Both the position numbers and the translations under genes were made by a program. Positions 17,610 through 27,513 of a stretch of DNA of 64,000 nt are shown here, piece by piece. Within the stretch, counting starts at the first letter, position 1. Each line of letters starts with the position of its first letter. The stretch is taken from NCBI RefSeq assembly GCF_037078405.1, contig NZ_JAYMGZ010000001.1:682001-746000 (forward strand), in the 5' to 3' direction. Under the pieces are notes generated by a model. The model saw nothing but the letters and a program-made list of their open reading frames with translations. It searched no databases and was not told the DNA's origin. Origin of the DNA: Haloarcula sp. DT43. Its GTDB lineage: Archaea > Halobacteriota > Halobacteria > Halobacteriales > Haloarculaceae.

Positions 17610-19439
17610 CTACGGCGCGTAGTAGTACTCGCCGGCGTTCTTCTGCTCGCGGTCCAGTTGCGAGTCGGGCTTGTTGATGCGGGGCCGCGAGGTCCGCTCG
17701 TCCCGGCGGAACGTGATATCGAGGTTCCGGAGGAACTCGTTCATCCCCTCGCGCATGCCCTGTGGCGGCGCGGCGTGGCCGCTCTGTGCCGGCTCGCCGT
17801 CGAAGACGAGCAGGCGGTCGGCCAGCAGGTCTATCATGTAGATGTCGTGGTCGATGACCATCGCCGTCGCGTCGTGGTTCTCGGCGTACCGGCGGATGGC
17901 GGAGGTCGCCATCACCCGCTGTTCTACGTCCAGGTGCGCCGAGGGCTCGTCCAGCAGGTAGAGGTCGGCGTCCTTCGAGAGGCAGGCCGCGATGGCGACT
18001 CGCTGGCGCTCCCCGCCCGAGAGGTCGGTGAGTTGCTGCTCCATTACCGACTCAAGCTGGAGCGGCTGTGCGATTTCGGTGTTCCAGTAGGAGCTCCCGA
18101 AGTCGTCGGTAATCGACGCGAGGAAGGCGTCGACCCGCATCGGCTGGTCGATTTCGATGTACTGGGGCTTGTAGGCGATGTCGAGGCTGGTGTCGACCTC
18201 GCCCGCGGTCGGTTCCAGCCGGCCGGCGAGCATCTTGGCGAACGTCGACTTCCCGATGCCGTTCGGGCCGACGACGCCCAGCACCTCGCTCTCGCGGATG
18301 GTACCGGCCTCCACGTCCAGCGAGAACTCGCCGTCGCCGTAGCTCTTCTGGAGGTCGGGGTACTCGATGACCACGTCGCCGGTCGAGGCGGTCCGGGGGG
18401 CGTGCTCCTCGAACTCGATTTCCGTCTGGCGAATCCGCATGTTCTCGTTTTCGAGGTAGCCCGAGAGGTACTCGTTGATGCCCTTCTTCGTCGATTTGGG
18501 CGGCGTGATGATACCGAACGCGCCGGGGGTCCCGTAGGCGACGTTGATGTTGTCCGCGAGCAGGTCCAGGATGGCGAGGTCGTGCTCGACGACGAGCATC
18601 GAGCGGTCTCCCTCCTCCGCGAGTTCGCGGATGAGCCGCGCGGCGGTCATCCGCTGGCCGATGTCCAGGTACGGCGTAATCTCGTCGAGGAAGTAGAAGT
18701 CGGCGTCACGGGCTAGCGTGGCGACGAGCGCGACGCGCTGGAGTTCCCCGCCCGAGAGGTCGTCGATGTGGTTGTCCACGACCGGCTCGATGCCGGTCCG
18801 CTCGATGAGGTAGTCCAGGTCGCCGCGCTCGTCGGTCTGGTCCAGCAGCTCCCGGGCTTTCCCGTCGAACTGGTCCGGAATCCGGTCGACGTACTGGGGC
18901 TTGCGGGCGACGCTCACGTCGCCGTCGCGCATCTGTTCGAGGTACTCCTGGAGGGCGGTCCCCCGGTACTCGTCGAGAATCTCGTCCCAGTCCGGCTGTG
19001 CGCCGTAGCGGCCCAGGTTGGGCTGCATCTCGTCGGCGAGGATGCGGACGGCGGTGGTCTTCCCGATGCCGTTCGGGCCCAGGATACCGGTGACCTGGCC
19101 CTCGGCGGGGCTGGGGAGTCCGTACAGCGCGAAGGCGTTCTCCCCGTAGCGGTGGACCGGCTCGTCGGTCAGCTCCTGCGGGAGGTTGATAATCTCGATG
19201 GCGTCGAACGGGCACTTGTTGACGCAGATACCGCAGGACTCGCCCAGGCAGATTTCCTCGGAGATGCGGACCTGGTCGGGCTGGCCCTCGAAGGGTTCGT
19301 CCTCCTCGTACTCGTCTTCCCGCTTGACGATGCACTCTTTCCCGCTGCGGTTGGGCGGGCAGTAGTTCATGCACTCGTAGTTACAGCGGTCGGGCTGGCA
19401 CCGCTCCAGGTCGACGACGGCGATACTGTCCTCGGCCAT
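17610..19439 (-). CDS. rli1: Ribosome recycling ATPase Rli1/ABCE1
   Basis: A 609-aa ABCE1 that splits ribosomes after termination. The N-terminal iron-sulfur domain binds two 4Fe-4S clusters through CQPDRCNYECMNYC with a later GKEC, and CLGESCGICVNKC. Two ABC domains follow, with Walker A GPNGIGKTT and GPNGIGKST and signatures LSGGELQRV and LSGGERQRV. The start MAEDSIAVVDLERCQ fits the family; upstream in-frame codons belong to the preceding gene. It begins two bases after the stop of the EMC6-like gene, so the two form an operon. Confidence 0.97.
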   Translation of the reverse strand: MAEDSIAVVDLERCQPDRCNYECMNYCPPNRSGKECIVKREDEYEEDEPFEGQPDQVRISEEICLGESCGICVNKCPFDAIEIINLPQELTDEPVHRYGENAFALYGLPSPAEGQVTGILGPNGIGKTTAVRILADEMQPNLGRYGAQPDWDEILDEYRGTALQEYLEQMRDGDVSVARKPQYVDRIPDQFDGKARELLDQTDERGDLDYLIERTGIEPVVDNHIDDLSGGELQRVALVATLARDADFYFLDEITPYLDIGQRMTAARLIRELAEEGDRSMLVVEHDLAILDLLADNINVAYGTPGAFGIITPPKSTKKGINEYLSGYLENENMRIRQTEIEFEEHAPRTASTGDVVIEYPDLQKSYGDGEFSLDVEAGTIRESEVLGVVGPNGIGKSTFAKMLAGRLEPTAGEVDTSLDIAYKPQYIEIDQPMRVDAFLASITDDFGSSYWNTEIAQPLQLESVMEQQLTDLSGGERQRVAIAACLSKDADLYLLDEPSAHLDVEQRVMATSAIRRYAENHDATAMVIDHDIYMIDLLADRLLVFDGEPAQSGHAAPPQGMREGMNEFLRNLDITFRRDERTSRPRINKPDSQLDREQKNAGEYYYAP

Positions 19440-19441
19440 CG

Positions 19442-19738
19442 TTACGCTCCCGTCGTCAGCAGGATGCCCCACGAGACGAACCACAGCGAAAAGGTCATGA
19501 AGCCGATGTAGAGCACGTCCTTCGCCGAGAGGTCGTCCGTATCGATGCCGATTACCCGCAGAATCGGGAACTGTGCTGCGATAGCGACCGCGAGGACGAG
19601 CATGCCCTGCGGGTCGTCCGGCGCGGCCGCTAACGCGTTGGAACCGAACGCGGCGGCGATGCCAGCGACGGCCGTCAGCGTCGTGACAGTGAGCCCCCGC
19701 ATGTGAGAGCTCATCCCGTCCGCCGTTTCCGTAGCCAT
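19442..19738 (-). CDS. EMC6-like membrane protein
   Basis: A 98-aa protein with three hydrophobic helices and the conserved closing segment FMTFSLWFVSWGILLTTG. Haloarchaeal proteins of this kind are grouped as EMC6-like, related to the ER membrane protein complex subunit that works with Oxa1/EMC3-type insertases. The ATG at 19738 begins MATETADG; longer in-frame starts would run into the divergent promoter. The stop lies two bases before the rli1 ATG, which couples membrane insertion and ribosome recycling genes. A CTTTTGG promoter element lies upstream. Confidence 0.78.
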   Translation of the reverse strand: MATETADGMSSHMRGLTVTTLTAVAGIAAAFGSNALAAAPDDPQGMLVLAVAIAAQFPILRVIGIDTDDLSAKDVLYIGFMTFSLWFVSWGILLTTGA

Positions 19739-19861
19739 ACCACACGTTCCACTACCCGCAACCAAAAGGGGCGCGGTTCGGGGCTGTGGCGCGTGCGAGT
19801 GGCCGTGCCGGCGGGACGGACTCCTCAATCTTTATGCGCCCGGCGCTTGTGATTACGCGTA

Positions 19862-20125
19862 ATGACGGACTCTGATGGGGAGGCCATCGCAGACCTTCCG
19901 CCGAGCGCAAAGCTCGTGTACAAGGTTCTGGAGTACGACGGCCCGCTGACGCAGAAAGGCATCGTCGAAGAGTCGATGCTTTCCGCCCGGACCGTTCGGT
20001 ACGCTCTGGAACGACTCGACGAAGTCGGTGTCATCGAGGAAGACGTGTACTTCGCCGACGCGCGACAGAACCTCTACGAGATTACCGACCAGCCGGCGGA
20101 AGCGGACGCCGCCGTCTCGGACTGA
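19862..20125 (+). CDS. MarR/ArsR-type winged-helix regulator
   Basis: An 87-aa single winged-helix DNA-binding protein: the helix-turn-helix is LTQKGIVEESMLSARTVRYALERLDEVGVIEE and the wing is DVYFADARQNLYEI. No ligand domain is present. It is divergent from the EMC6-like/rli1 operon and could regulate it or itself. A CTTTATGCG promoter element lies about 30 nt upstream of the ATG. Confidence 0.82.
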   Translation: MTDSDGEAIADLPPSAKLVYKVLEYDGPLTQKGIVEESMLSARTVRYALERLDEVGVIEEDVYFADARQNLYEITDQPAEADAAVSD

Positions 20126-20166
20126 CGTCGCTTTCTTCCTGTGGTGTCTCGCAACGCGGCCGGTAG

Positions 20167-20730
20167 CTACAGCGACGCCATAACGTCGTCGGTCGCCGCG
20201 ATTGCCGCGAACTCGCCGCGTAACTGCGCCAGCGCCGTCCGGTGGACCAGCGGCGCGTCGAACTGTTCGCCGTCGAGCGCGCGGTCGAACGTCGCCGTCG
20301 CGTCCCGCGCGACGACCACGTCGAACCCGCGGTTCTCGGCCATCCGCGCCGTCGTCGAGACGCAGTGGTCGGTCGTCAGCCCGCAGACGACGAGCGTCCC
20401 GTGGCCGCGCTCGCGGAGCCACGCCTCCAGGTCTGTGTCGACGAACGCGCCGTTGACGCGCTTTTCGAACGTCGTTTCGCCGGCCTCGGGAGCCAGCCCC
20501 GGCTTGAACGCGAAGCCCGGCTCGCCCCGTCGGAGCGGCGAGTCCGGTTCGGTCGAGTCGTGGCGGACGTGGACCACGGGCAGGTCGCGTTCGCGCCACG
20601 CCGCGAGCAGCCGCGCCGCGTTCGCCTCGGCGTCGGGGTTGTTCCGCGTCCCCCACCCCGACTCGCCGAACCCTTGCTGGAAGTCCACCAGCACGAGCAC
20701 CGGGGCCGCCGAAAGTGACAGCGCCGGCAT
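20167..20730 (-). CDS. Isochorismatase-family cysteine hydrolase
   Basis: A 187-aa hydrolase with the catalytic triad of the nicotinamidase/isochorismatase superfamily: Asp in [10 protein letters not shown], Lys in FEKRVNGAF and nucleophile Cys in [13 protein letters not shown]. The metal-binding motif of nicotinamidases (DxHxxxH) is not apparent; it has [10 protein letters not shown], so nicotinamide is not the obvious substrate. Its ATG overlaps the TGA of the upstream YqcI/YcgG gene (TGATG), so the two are co-translated. Confidence 0.87.
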   Translation of the reverse strand: MPALSLSAAPVLVLVDFQQGFGESGWGTRNNPDAEANAARLLAAWRERDLPVVHVRHDSTEPDSPLRRGEPGFAFKPGLAPEAGETTFEKRVNGAFVDTDLEAWLRERGHGTLVVCGLTTDHCVSTTARMAENRGFDVVVARDATATFDRALDGEQFDAPLVHRTALAQLRGEFAAIAATDDVMASL

Positions 20731-21551
20731 CAGTCCGCCGGCTCCGGGGCCGGCGTGTCGACGAGCCACTTCGATTTCGGGTGCTCTCGCGTCACGGTCA
20801 TGGGGCACTCGTCCGGGGCCTGGGCCTCGTCCGAGGACAGCATGTACTGGGGCCACTCGCGGTCGCCCTCCACGCCCCAGTCACCGATGTCGGCGTGGGG
20901 GCAGACGCCGTCGTACTCTTCGAGGCGGCCCTGGATGACCTCTCGGGCGTGCTGGCCGGCTTCGGTGTCGGCCGTCACGTCCAGCTCCTCGAACAGCGAC
21001 CGCGGCTGGAACGTGATCTCCAAGCCGACCGGGCAGTAGCGGCTCTTCCGCGTGTCGTAGAACGGCGCGCGACACGTCGGAAACATCGGCTCGCCGCCGA
21101 AGCAGAACTCCCAGTAGGGGTCGTCGGTGTCGGTCGGGATATCCGCGGGCCACGGTTCCGGGTCGTGGACGTGCAGGAACTGGAGGACGTGCCAGAGGCG
21201 GTCGTGGTACTCGGCCTCGGTCAGCGGCCGCTCGGGCGGGCGGAAGAACGTCACCAGCGACGCCCGCTCGCTGTGGTCCCGGTAGGTGTCCAGGTACTCC
21301 AGGACCGTCCGGCCGAGGTCGAACAGCGCGTCGGGGTCGCTCATCGACGGGACGGCCGTGTACAGCGGCTCGCCGTCGCGGACCGACTCCGCGCCGAAAA
21401 AGCAGGGAAACGGCGTGCCGTTTCGCTCGCCGGTCAGTCCCGCGCTGAAGGTCCGCCAGTGGTCGGCGACCCAGTCGGGCGCGACCCCGCGCTCGACCCG
21501 GTCGGCCAGCGTCGCCTGGTCTACCAGCCCGCCGACGACTGTGTCGGTCAT
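20730..21551 (-). CDS. YqcI/YcgG family protein
   Basis: A 273-aa protein with the YqcI/YcgG signature features: an N-terminal FPCFFG, central [13 protein letters not shown], and [14 protein letters not shown] followed by NPxR-like spacing. Function is unknown; in bacteria it is near iron and heme genes in some cases. The gene is followed directly by the isochorismatase gene (one-base stop/start overlap), suggesting a shared pathway. GCTAAATTCCGG lies about 27 nt upstream. Confidence 0.82.
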   Translation of the reverse strand: MTDTVVGGLVDQATLADRVERGVAPDWVADHWRTFSAGLTGERNGTPFPCFFGAESVRDGEPLYTAVPSMSDPDALFDLGRTVLEYLDTYRDHSERASLVTFFRPPERPLTEAEYHDRLWHVLQFLHVHDPEPWPADIPTDTDDPYWEFCFGGEPMFPTCRAPFYDTRKSRYCPVGLEITFQPRSLFEELDVTADTEAGQHAREVIQGRLEEYDGVCPHADIGDWGVEGDREWPQYMLSSDEAQAPDECPMTVTREHPKSKWLVDTPAPEPAD

Positions 21552-21684
21552 GTGCTGACTGTGGGGCTACACCGGAATTTAGCTGTCGTTTTCGACGGTT
21601 CGGCCTCCGGCCTCCCGTCGGTGAAGCCCCCTTCGCTTCGGTTGGCACACCGGTAGCAGAATAGGTCGTGACCGCTCCGCGAGT

Positions 21685-23562
21685 CTACGACGGCACGACG
21701 GTAATCGTGCTGCCGCGGTCGATGGCCCGCTCCAGTTCCTCGGCGATGCCGGACCCGCGCGAGACCTGAATCTCGCCGCCACGGGAGACCGTCGCGGTAA
21801 AGAGGTACTCGCCGTCGGCCTGCAGTTCGACGGTGTCGCCGGCGTGGCCGTCCAGCGGGACGATGACGTGCCGTGAGGTGACTTCCGGCTGGACGATTTC
21901 GCCCTGCTTGCCGCCGGATTCGGTCTGGGGACCGCCCGACGGCCCGGACGGTCGCTCCTCGAAGGTGCGCACGTCGATATCGATGCCGAGGCGGTTCTCC
22001 ACGTCGGAGATGCGGCCCCCGCCCTTGCCGATGACCTGTGAGATGTCGTCGTCCTCGACCCAGACGACGGCGGTGTTGGGCCCGCGCAGTTCGACCTCGA
22101 CGTGGCCCCGTGCGATGGAGCGAATCTCGCGTTCGACCTCCTGCTTGGCGAGGCGGTCGACGCCGGAGTCGGGCTGGTCCTCGTCGTCGTTCAGCGGCAC
22201 CGTGACGACCTGGCGGTTGAAGGTGTATATCTCGAACTCCGGGCGGCCGGTCTCGAAGTCCTTGACCATGATGACCGGTCGCGCGAGGTCCTCCTCCATC
22301 AGGCCCTGCGGGACCTTGACCTCGGTCGAGACGTCGTAGACGGTGTGGACCTCGCCGGCCTCGATGTAGACGACGGTGTCGACGATTTGCGGGATGAGGC
22401 CGAGTTCGACGCGGCCGATGAGGCGCTGGAGCGCGTCGATGGCGCGGGTCGCGTGGACGACGCCGACCATGCCGACGCCGGCCAGTCGCATGTCGGCGAA
22501 CACCTCGAAGTCGTCGGTCTTGCGCACCTCGTCGTAGATGGTGTAGTCCGGCCGGACCATCAGCAGGGAGTCGGCCGTCTTCTCCATCGACCCGCCGAGC
22601 TCGGTGTACTGGGTGATGTTCGGCCCGACCTGGAGGTCCCGCGGTTTCTCCATCGTCTTGACGGCGTAGTCGGCGTCGACGAGGAACTCGCCGACGGCCT
22701 GGGCGAAGGTGGACTTCCCGGCCCCGGGCGACCCGGAGATGAGGACGCCGCGCTGGTGCTCGGTGAAGCGGTCCCGGAGCTCGTCGGCGTACTCGTAGTC
22801 GTCCAGGTCGGTCTTGACGATGGGCCGGACGGCCGTGATTTCGAGCGCGTCCGAAAAGGGCGGCCGCGCGATGGCGATTCGGTAGTCACGGAACTGGGTG
22901 ATGGTCATGCCGGGCTCGTCGAGTTCGAGGAAGCCGTCCGGCGAGGCGCGCGCGCTCTCCTCGATGTCGGCGGCGTACTCCCGGAGTTCCGCCTCTGTGG
23001 CGACGTCCTCGCGGATGGGCTGGTAGTGCATGTCGCCGATAGAGCCCTTCTTGGCGTAGGGCTCGACGCCGACCTTGAGGTGGACGCTCATCGTCCCCTC
23101 GTCGAAGAAGTTCTCTATCTGGAGCCGGTCGACCGTCCGCTTTATCGGCTCGACGAACTCCACCGCGAGCCCCTTCGCGCGGGCCACTTGGGCCTGTACG
23201 TCGTCGCTGGTCACGAGCGTGGCGTCGCGGTCGCCGGCGATGTCCCGGATGAGCGCGTCGATTTGCCCCTCGCCGGCCTCCCGCTTCTCGATGGCGTCGG
23301 GTCGCCGGCCGACGTACTCCACGTCGATGAGGCCGTCCTCGGCCAGGTCGACGAGCGTCTGGAGCTCTTCGAGGCCCTCCCAGCCCGTCTCGCGGCCGTC
23401 GTTCGCCTGTGCTTCGAGTTCGCCGACGACGGCCTCGGGAACGACGACCGTCGCGCCGGCAAAGCCCATGCCGTCGACGTCGGTGTCGGGGTCGGCATCG
23501 GCCTCCACCTGGTCGGACACGCGGCCGTCGATGACCACGCTCGTGTCCGGTACGATTTCCAT
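21685..23562 (-). CDS. PIN-domain/ATPase/KH protein
   Basis: A 625-aa archaeal PINc/VapC-family ATPase. An N-terminal PIN nuclease-like domain (acidic residues in VPDTSVVID and VTSDDVQ) leads to a T2SE/PilT-type ATPase (Walker A ISGSPGAGKST about 276-286), a KH domain (VIGKGGGRISDVENRLGIDI) and a C-terminal beta domain of TRAM-like type. It is found throughout archaea and may act in RNA metabolism; the activity is not established. The ATG at 23562 follows TTATCAAC and is upstream of no other sensible start. It is divergent from the M20 peptidase gene. Confidence 0.9.
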   Translation of the reverse strand: MEIVPDTSVVIDGRVSDQVEADADPDTDVDGMGFAGATVVVPEAVVGELEAQANDGRETGWEGLEELQTLVDLAEDGLIDVEYVGRRPDAIEKREAGEGQIDALIRDIAGDRDATLVTSDDVQAQVARAKGLAVEFVEPIKRTVDRLQIENFFDEGTMSVHLKVGVEPYAKKGSIGDMHYQPIREDVATEAELREYAADIEESARASPDGFLELDEPGMTITQFRDYRIAIARPPFSDALEITAVRPIVKTDLDDYEYADELRDRFTEHQRGVLISGSPGAGKSTFAQAVGEFLVDADYAVKTMEKPRDLQVGPNITQYTELGGSMEKTADSLLMVRPDYTIYDEVRKTDDFEVFADMRLAGVGMVGVVHATRAIDALQRLIGRVELGLIPQIVDTVVYIEAGEVHTVYDVSTEVKVPQGLMEEDLARPVIMVKDFETGRPEFEIYTFNRQVVTVPLNDDEDQPDSGVDRLAKQEVEREIRSIARGHVEVELRGPNTAVVWVEDDDISQVIGKGGGRISDVENRLGIDIDVRTFEERPSGPSGGPQTESGGKQGEIVQPEVTSRHVIVPLDGHAGDTVELQADGEYLFTATVSRGGEIQVSRGSGIAEELERAIDRGSTITVVPS

Positions 23563-23679
23563 ATCCGGCCGTTGGAGACTGCCGTTGATAAGGGTATGGA
23601 GTCCGCGCTTCCGCGCCCCGTCTCCCGGCACCGCGAGGTCGCCGCGGAGTTTTTCCCGTCCCGGCACCCGATCTCCGGT

Positions 23680-24762
23680 ATGGAGACGCTGCCGTCGCTG
23701 ACTCGCGCCCTCGTTTCGATTCCGAGCCACGACGACGACGCGGCCGCCGGCGACTTCGTCGAATCGTGGCTCCGGGACCACACCGACGCGCGAGTCGCCC
23801 GCGACGACCACGGGAACGTCATCGCTCGCAAAGGGCGGGGAGACGCGTCGCTCGCCCTCGTCGGCCACCACGACGTGGTGCCCCCGGACGAGTCGCAGAT
23901 TGACGCCGACGGCGAGTACGTCGTCGAGGAACGCGACGGTCGCCTCTACGGCCGCGGCACGGCCGACATGAAAGGCTGTGTCGCCGCGGCGATGCTGGCC
24001 TTCCGGGACGCCGACCCCGCCGGCGAACTGGTCTTCGCCTCCTTCGTCGGGGAGGAGCAGGGCGGACTGGGCTGTCAGGCGGCCATCGAGGCCGGGTTCG
24101 CGCCTGACTACGCCGTCGTCGGCGAGGGGTCGACCGGCTACTCCGCCGGCGGCGTCACCGACGTGGCCGTCGCGCACAAGGGCCGGCGCGGGTCGACGCT
24201 GGTCGCCGAGGGCGCGGCGGCCCACGCGAGCGAACCCGACGCCGGCGCGAACGCCATCTACCGCGCCACCGACGCCGTCGACGTGGTCCGTGACCTCGAC
24301 TTTCCCGAGACGACCGTGCTGGGACACGAGCTGAGCGGGAGCGTCGCCGTCACGGAAATCGACGGCGGCTCGGCCTGGAACGTCATCCCCGAGCGATGCG
24401 AGGTCACAGTCGACGAGCGGACGGTCCCCGGAGAGCGCGCGCCGCTTGCCCGCGCCGAGGCCGTCGACGGCGTCACCTGGCGCGTCGACCAGGACCTCCC
24501 GCCGATGGCCTGTGGCGACGCCGACTTCGCCGACGCGGTGCTGGACGCCGCTACCGGAGCGCAGGACGGCGCGCCCGAACACGTGGTCAAGCCCCACGCG
24601 ACCGACGCCGGCTGGCTCGCGGGGGCGGGCACCGACTGCGTCGTCGTGGGCGCGGCCGAACCGGGCGAGGCACACACCGCCGACGAGAGCGTCTCGCTCG
24701 CCGTGCTGGAGCGCTGTCGCGAGATCTACGAGCGCGTCGCCGAACGGTGGCCCCCGGCGTGA
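23680..24762 (+). CDS. M20-family metallopeptidase (ArgE/DapE-like)
   Basis: A 360-aa zinc peptidase/deacylase. The metal ligands are visible: His/Asp in VGHHDVV, the bridging Asp in YGRGTADMKG, catalytic Glu-Glu in VGEEQGG and the C-terminal His in EAHTADE. The lid domain sits between. The family includes acetylornithine deacetylase, succinyl-DAP desuccinylase and LysW-carrier hydrolases. No arginine or lysine genes adjoin, so the substrate is open. The element TTTTTCCC 27 nt upstream supports the ATG at 23680; an in-frame ATG at 23596 is a weaker alternative. Confidence 0.87.
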   Translation: METLPSLTRALVSIPSHDDDAAAGDFVESWLRDHTDARVARDDHGNVIARKGRGDASLALVGHHDVVPPDESQIDADGEYVVEERDGRLYGRGTADMKGCVAAAMLAFRDADPAGELVFASFVGEEQGGLGCQAAIEAGFAPDYAVVGEGSTGYSAGGVTDVAVAHKGRRGSTLVAEGAAAHASEPDAGANAIYRATDAVDVVRDLDFPETTVLGHELSGSVAVTEIDGGSAWNVIPERCEVTVDERTVPGERAPLARAEAVDGVTWRVDQDLPPMACGDADFADAVLDAATGAQDGAPEHVVKPHATDAGWLAGAGTDCVVVGAAEPGEAHTADESVSLAVLERCREIYERVAERWPPA

Positions 24763-24866
24763 GTCCGGGGACGCGAGCGTGCCGCGCCGACCGCACATCC
24801 TGCGCCGCTCGCGCACTCCTTACCGGCGGCACCGGGTCTTTAGGGACGCCCGCCTAACCACGGCGT

Positions 24867-26369
24867 ATGGCAACAGCGAGCGAGGACACCGAGTCCACGT
24901 ACGAGCAGTTCCTCGACCACGTCCGCCGCCTCCACTACGTCCAGGACGCCGGCGGCGTCCTGAACTGGGACCAGCAGGTGATGATGCCCGACGCCGGGAC
25001 GCCCGCCCGCGCGAAGCAGAGCTCCGCCATCTCGACGCTCCATCACGAACTGCTGACCGACGACGACCTGGCCGACTGGCTCGACGACCTGGCCGAGGCC
25101 GACCTCGACGCCGAGCAGGCGGCCGTCGTCCGGGAGGTTCGCCGGGACCACGAGCGGGCGAGGAAGGTCCCCGCCGACCTCGTCGAGCGCCTCTCGGAGG
25201 CGTCTTCGAACGCCCTGCCGGTCTGGAAGGAGGCGAAGGCCGAGGATGACTTCGACGCGTTCGCGGACACGCTCGACGAACTCGTGGAACTCCGTCGGGA
25301 GTACGCCGCGGCCATCGACCCCGACCGCGACCCCTACGAGGTCCTGTTCGAGGAGTACGAGCCGTACCTCGGCATCGACACCGCCGAAGCGGTGCTGACT
25401 GACCTCCGGGACGCGCTCGTGCCGCTCATCGACGACATCGCCGACAGCGACGTGACGCTTGCTGACCCGTTCGAGGGGACCTACGACGACGACACCCAGC
25501 ACGGCCTCGTCGAGACCGCGCTGGACACGCTGGGCTACGACTGGGACCGCGGTCGACTGGACACCGCGCCCCACCCGTTCTCGATGGGCACGCAGTTCGA
25601 CGCCCGCGTCACTACCCGGTTCACTCCCGACGACCCGCTGGACGCGCTGGGGTCGACCATCCACGAGTTCGGGCACGCCACCTACACGCTCGGTCTGCCA
25701 CAGGAAGAGTACGGCACGCCGCTTGGCGACAACCGCGACCTCTCGGTCCACGAGTCCCAGTCGCGCTTCTGGGAGAACCACGTCGGCCGCTCGGAGCCGT
25801 TCTGGGACTTCTTCGCCGAGACGGCCAACGACCACCTCGGGACCGATGCGTCGCCCCAGGAGTTCTACGAGGCCGCGAACGAGGTGTACGACGACAACCT
25901 CATCCGGGTCGAGGCGGACGAGCTAACGTATCACATGCACATCATCGTCCGCTTCGAAATCGAGCGCGACCTCATCCGCGGGGACCTCGACGTGGCGGAC
26001 GTGCCGGAAGTCTGGAACGACAAGATGGAGGAGTACCTCGGCGTCCGGCCCGACACCGACGCCGAGGGCTGTCTGCAGGACATCCACTGGACGAACGGCG
26101 CGTTCGGCTACTTCCCGACCTACACGCTCGGGTCGGTGCTGGCCGCGCAACTGGACCACCACGCCCGCCGGGACATCGACGGCTTCGACGACCACGTCCG
26201 CGCCGGCGAGTTCGACCCCATCCACGACTGGCTCACCGAACACGTCCACCGTCACGGGGCGCGCTACGAGACCGACGACCTCGTTCGAGAGGCCACCGGC
26301 GAGTCGTTCACCGCCGACCACTTCCTCGACTACGTCGACGAGAAGTACCGCGCGCTGTACGACTGCTGA
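24867..26369 (+). CDS. M32 carboxypeptidase (Taq-like)
   Basis: A 500-aa thermostable-carboxypeptidase-1-type metalloprotease. The zinc motif is HEFGH (His266-His270), with Glu296 in LSVHESQSR as third ligand. Other M32 motifs are DPFSMG-like HPFSMG, TPDDP and the C-terminal GYFPTYTLGSVLAAQL. It removes C-terminal residues from peptides in the cytosol. A CTTTAGGGA promoter element sits 27 nt upstream. Length is normal. Confidence 0.95.
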   Translation: MATASEDTESTYEQFLDHVRRLHYVQDAGGVLNWDQQVMMPDAGTPARAKQSSAISTLHHELLTDDDLADWLDDLAEADLDAEQAAVVREVRRDHERARKVPADLVERLSEASSNALPVWKEAKAEDDFDAFADTLDELVELRREYAAAIDPDRDPYEVLFEEYEPYLGIDTAEAVLTDLRDALVPLIDDIADSDVTLADPFEGTYDDDTQHGLVETALDTLGYDWDRGRLDTAPHPFSMGTQFDARVTTRFTPDDPLDALGSTIHEFGHATYTLGLPQEEYGTPLGDNRDLSVHESQSRFWENHVGRSEPFWDFFAETANDHLGTDASPQEFYEAANEVYDDNLIRVEADELTYHMHIIVRFEIERDLIRGDLDVADVPEVWNDKMEEYLGVRPDTDAEGCLQDIHWTNGAFGYFPTYTLGSVLAAQLDHHARRDIDGFDDHVRAGEFDPIHDWLTEHVHRHGARYETDDLVREATGESFTADHFLDYVDEKYRALYDC

Positions 26370-26417
26370 CGCGGAGGGCCGTTCCAGATATCGTCTCTGA
26401 TACCATTGGGTATCCCG

Positions 26418-26428
26418 TTTTTATATCG
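26418..26428 (+). promoter_or_regulatory. TATA box of the chemoreceptor gene
   Basis: TTTTTATATCG is centred about 27 nt before the ATG at 26450. It is the strongest canonical haloarchaeal TATA box in this part of the window and predicts a leaderless transcript. Confidence 0.7.
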
Positions 26429-26449
26429 CCGTCACGACCCAACTAGTAT

Positions 26450-27430
26450 ATGGCAGAGAGACCTGTCGAGAGTGTCGCAGACGAAACAGGTATCGACGAC
26501 GATATCGACGCGGACATCGAGGACGACATCGCTGAGGATATCGACACGGAGGCCGGCTACAGCCACGACGCGGCCAGCGAGATTCAGACGATGCTGGCCG
26601 AAGTGGAGGACTCGTCGGTCGGCATCGCCGAGGAGACCGACGACATCCGCGAGCAGGCCGCCGAGCAGTACGAGGGGATAACCGAAATCGCCAACGAGGT
26701 GTCGAACCTCTCGGCGTCGGTCGAACAGATAGCCTCCTCGTCCGAGGAGGTGTCCGCGGCCTCCCGCGAGGCGAAGGAACTGGCCGAGCGCGGGCAGGGC
26801 AACGCCGACGACGTTCACGAGGCCATGGAGAACATCCAGCAGGCCGCCGACAGCGTCGCGGCGGACGTCAAGACGATACAGCAGAGCGTCCAGGAAATCG
26901 ACGAAATCGTCGACGTCATCAACGACATCGCGGACCAGACGAACATGCTCGCGCTGAACGCCTCCATCGAGGCCGCGCGGGCGGGCGAAGCGGGCGAAGG
27001 GTTCGCCGTCGTCGCAGACGAGGTCAAGAGCCTCGCCGAGGAGTCCCAGGAACAGGCGACGACCATCGAGGAGATGATAGACGGCATCCAGGAGGACACG
27101 CAAAACGCCGTCCAAAGCCTCGAAGAGAGCAACGACGAGATAGACGAGGGCATCGACACCGTCGAGGAGTCGACGGAAATCCTCGAAGAGATAGACGACA
27201 CCGTCCGTGAGGTCAACAACGGCATCGAGGAGGTCGCCACGGCCACAGACCAGCAGGCCGCCTCCACGGAGGAAGTGGCCAGCATGATAGACCAGTCCAC
27301 GGAAGCCGCCCAGGAGATAGCCGACAGCACGGCCGACATCGCCAACCGCTCCAACGAGCAGACGGACCTGCTGGGCGACATCAATCAGGCGATAGACGAC
27401 CTCGTGGCGGACCTCGAACGCAACAGCTGA
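26450..27430 (+). CDS. Soluble methyl-accepting chemotaxis transducer
   Basis: A 326-aa transducer without membrane helices. The long coiled-coil rod carries the invariant signalling tip [38 protein letters not shown], which contacts CheW/CheA. Flanking helices contain Glu/Gln pairs suitable for methylation. The first 45 residues are an acidic segment without a recognised sensor domain, so the input is unclear; it might sense cytosolic state or pair with another protein. No che genes are nearby. The TATA box is at 26418-26428. Confidence 0.93.
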   Translation: MAERPVESVADETGIDDDIDADIEDDIAEDIDTEAGYSHDAASEIQTMLAEVEDSSVGIAEETDDIREQAAEQYEGITEIANEVSNLSASVEQIASSSEEVSAASREAKELAERGQGNADDVHEAMENIQQAADSVAADVKTIQQSVQEIDEIVDVINDIADQTNMLALNASIEAARAGEAGEGFAVVADEVKSLAEESQEQATTIEEMIDGIQEDTQNAVQSLEESNDEIDEGIDTVEESTEILEEIDDTVREVNNGIEEVATATDQQAASTEEVASMIDQSTEAAQEIADSTADIANRSNEQTDLLGDINQAIDDLVADLERNS

Positions 27431-27513
27431 CCCCGGCCCGCTCCGTCGGCTCCACGGTCCGAAGCGTTCGGGGCGAACCCGCCGTTTATTTCTCCGGGTG
27501 GCGTACGGCCGGT

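Noticed and set aside
22102-23679. Very long open frame on the plus strand running up to the M20 peptidase start
   Set aside because: It is antisense to the PIN/ATPase/KH gene. In this GC-rich DNA the antisense frame stays open by codon bias. The real peptidase begins at 23680 with its own promoter element.
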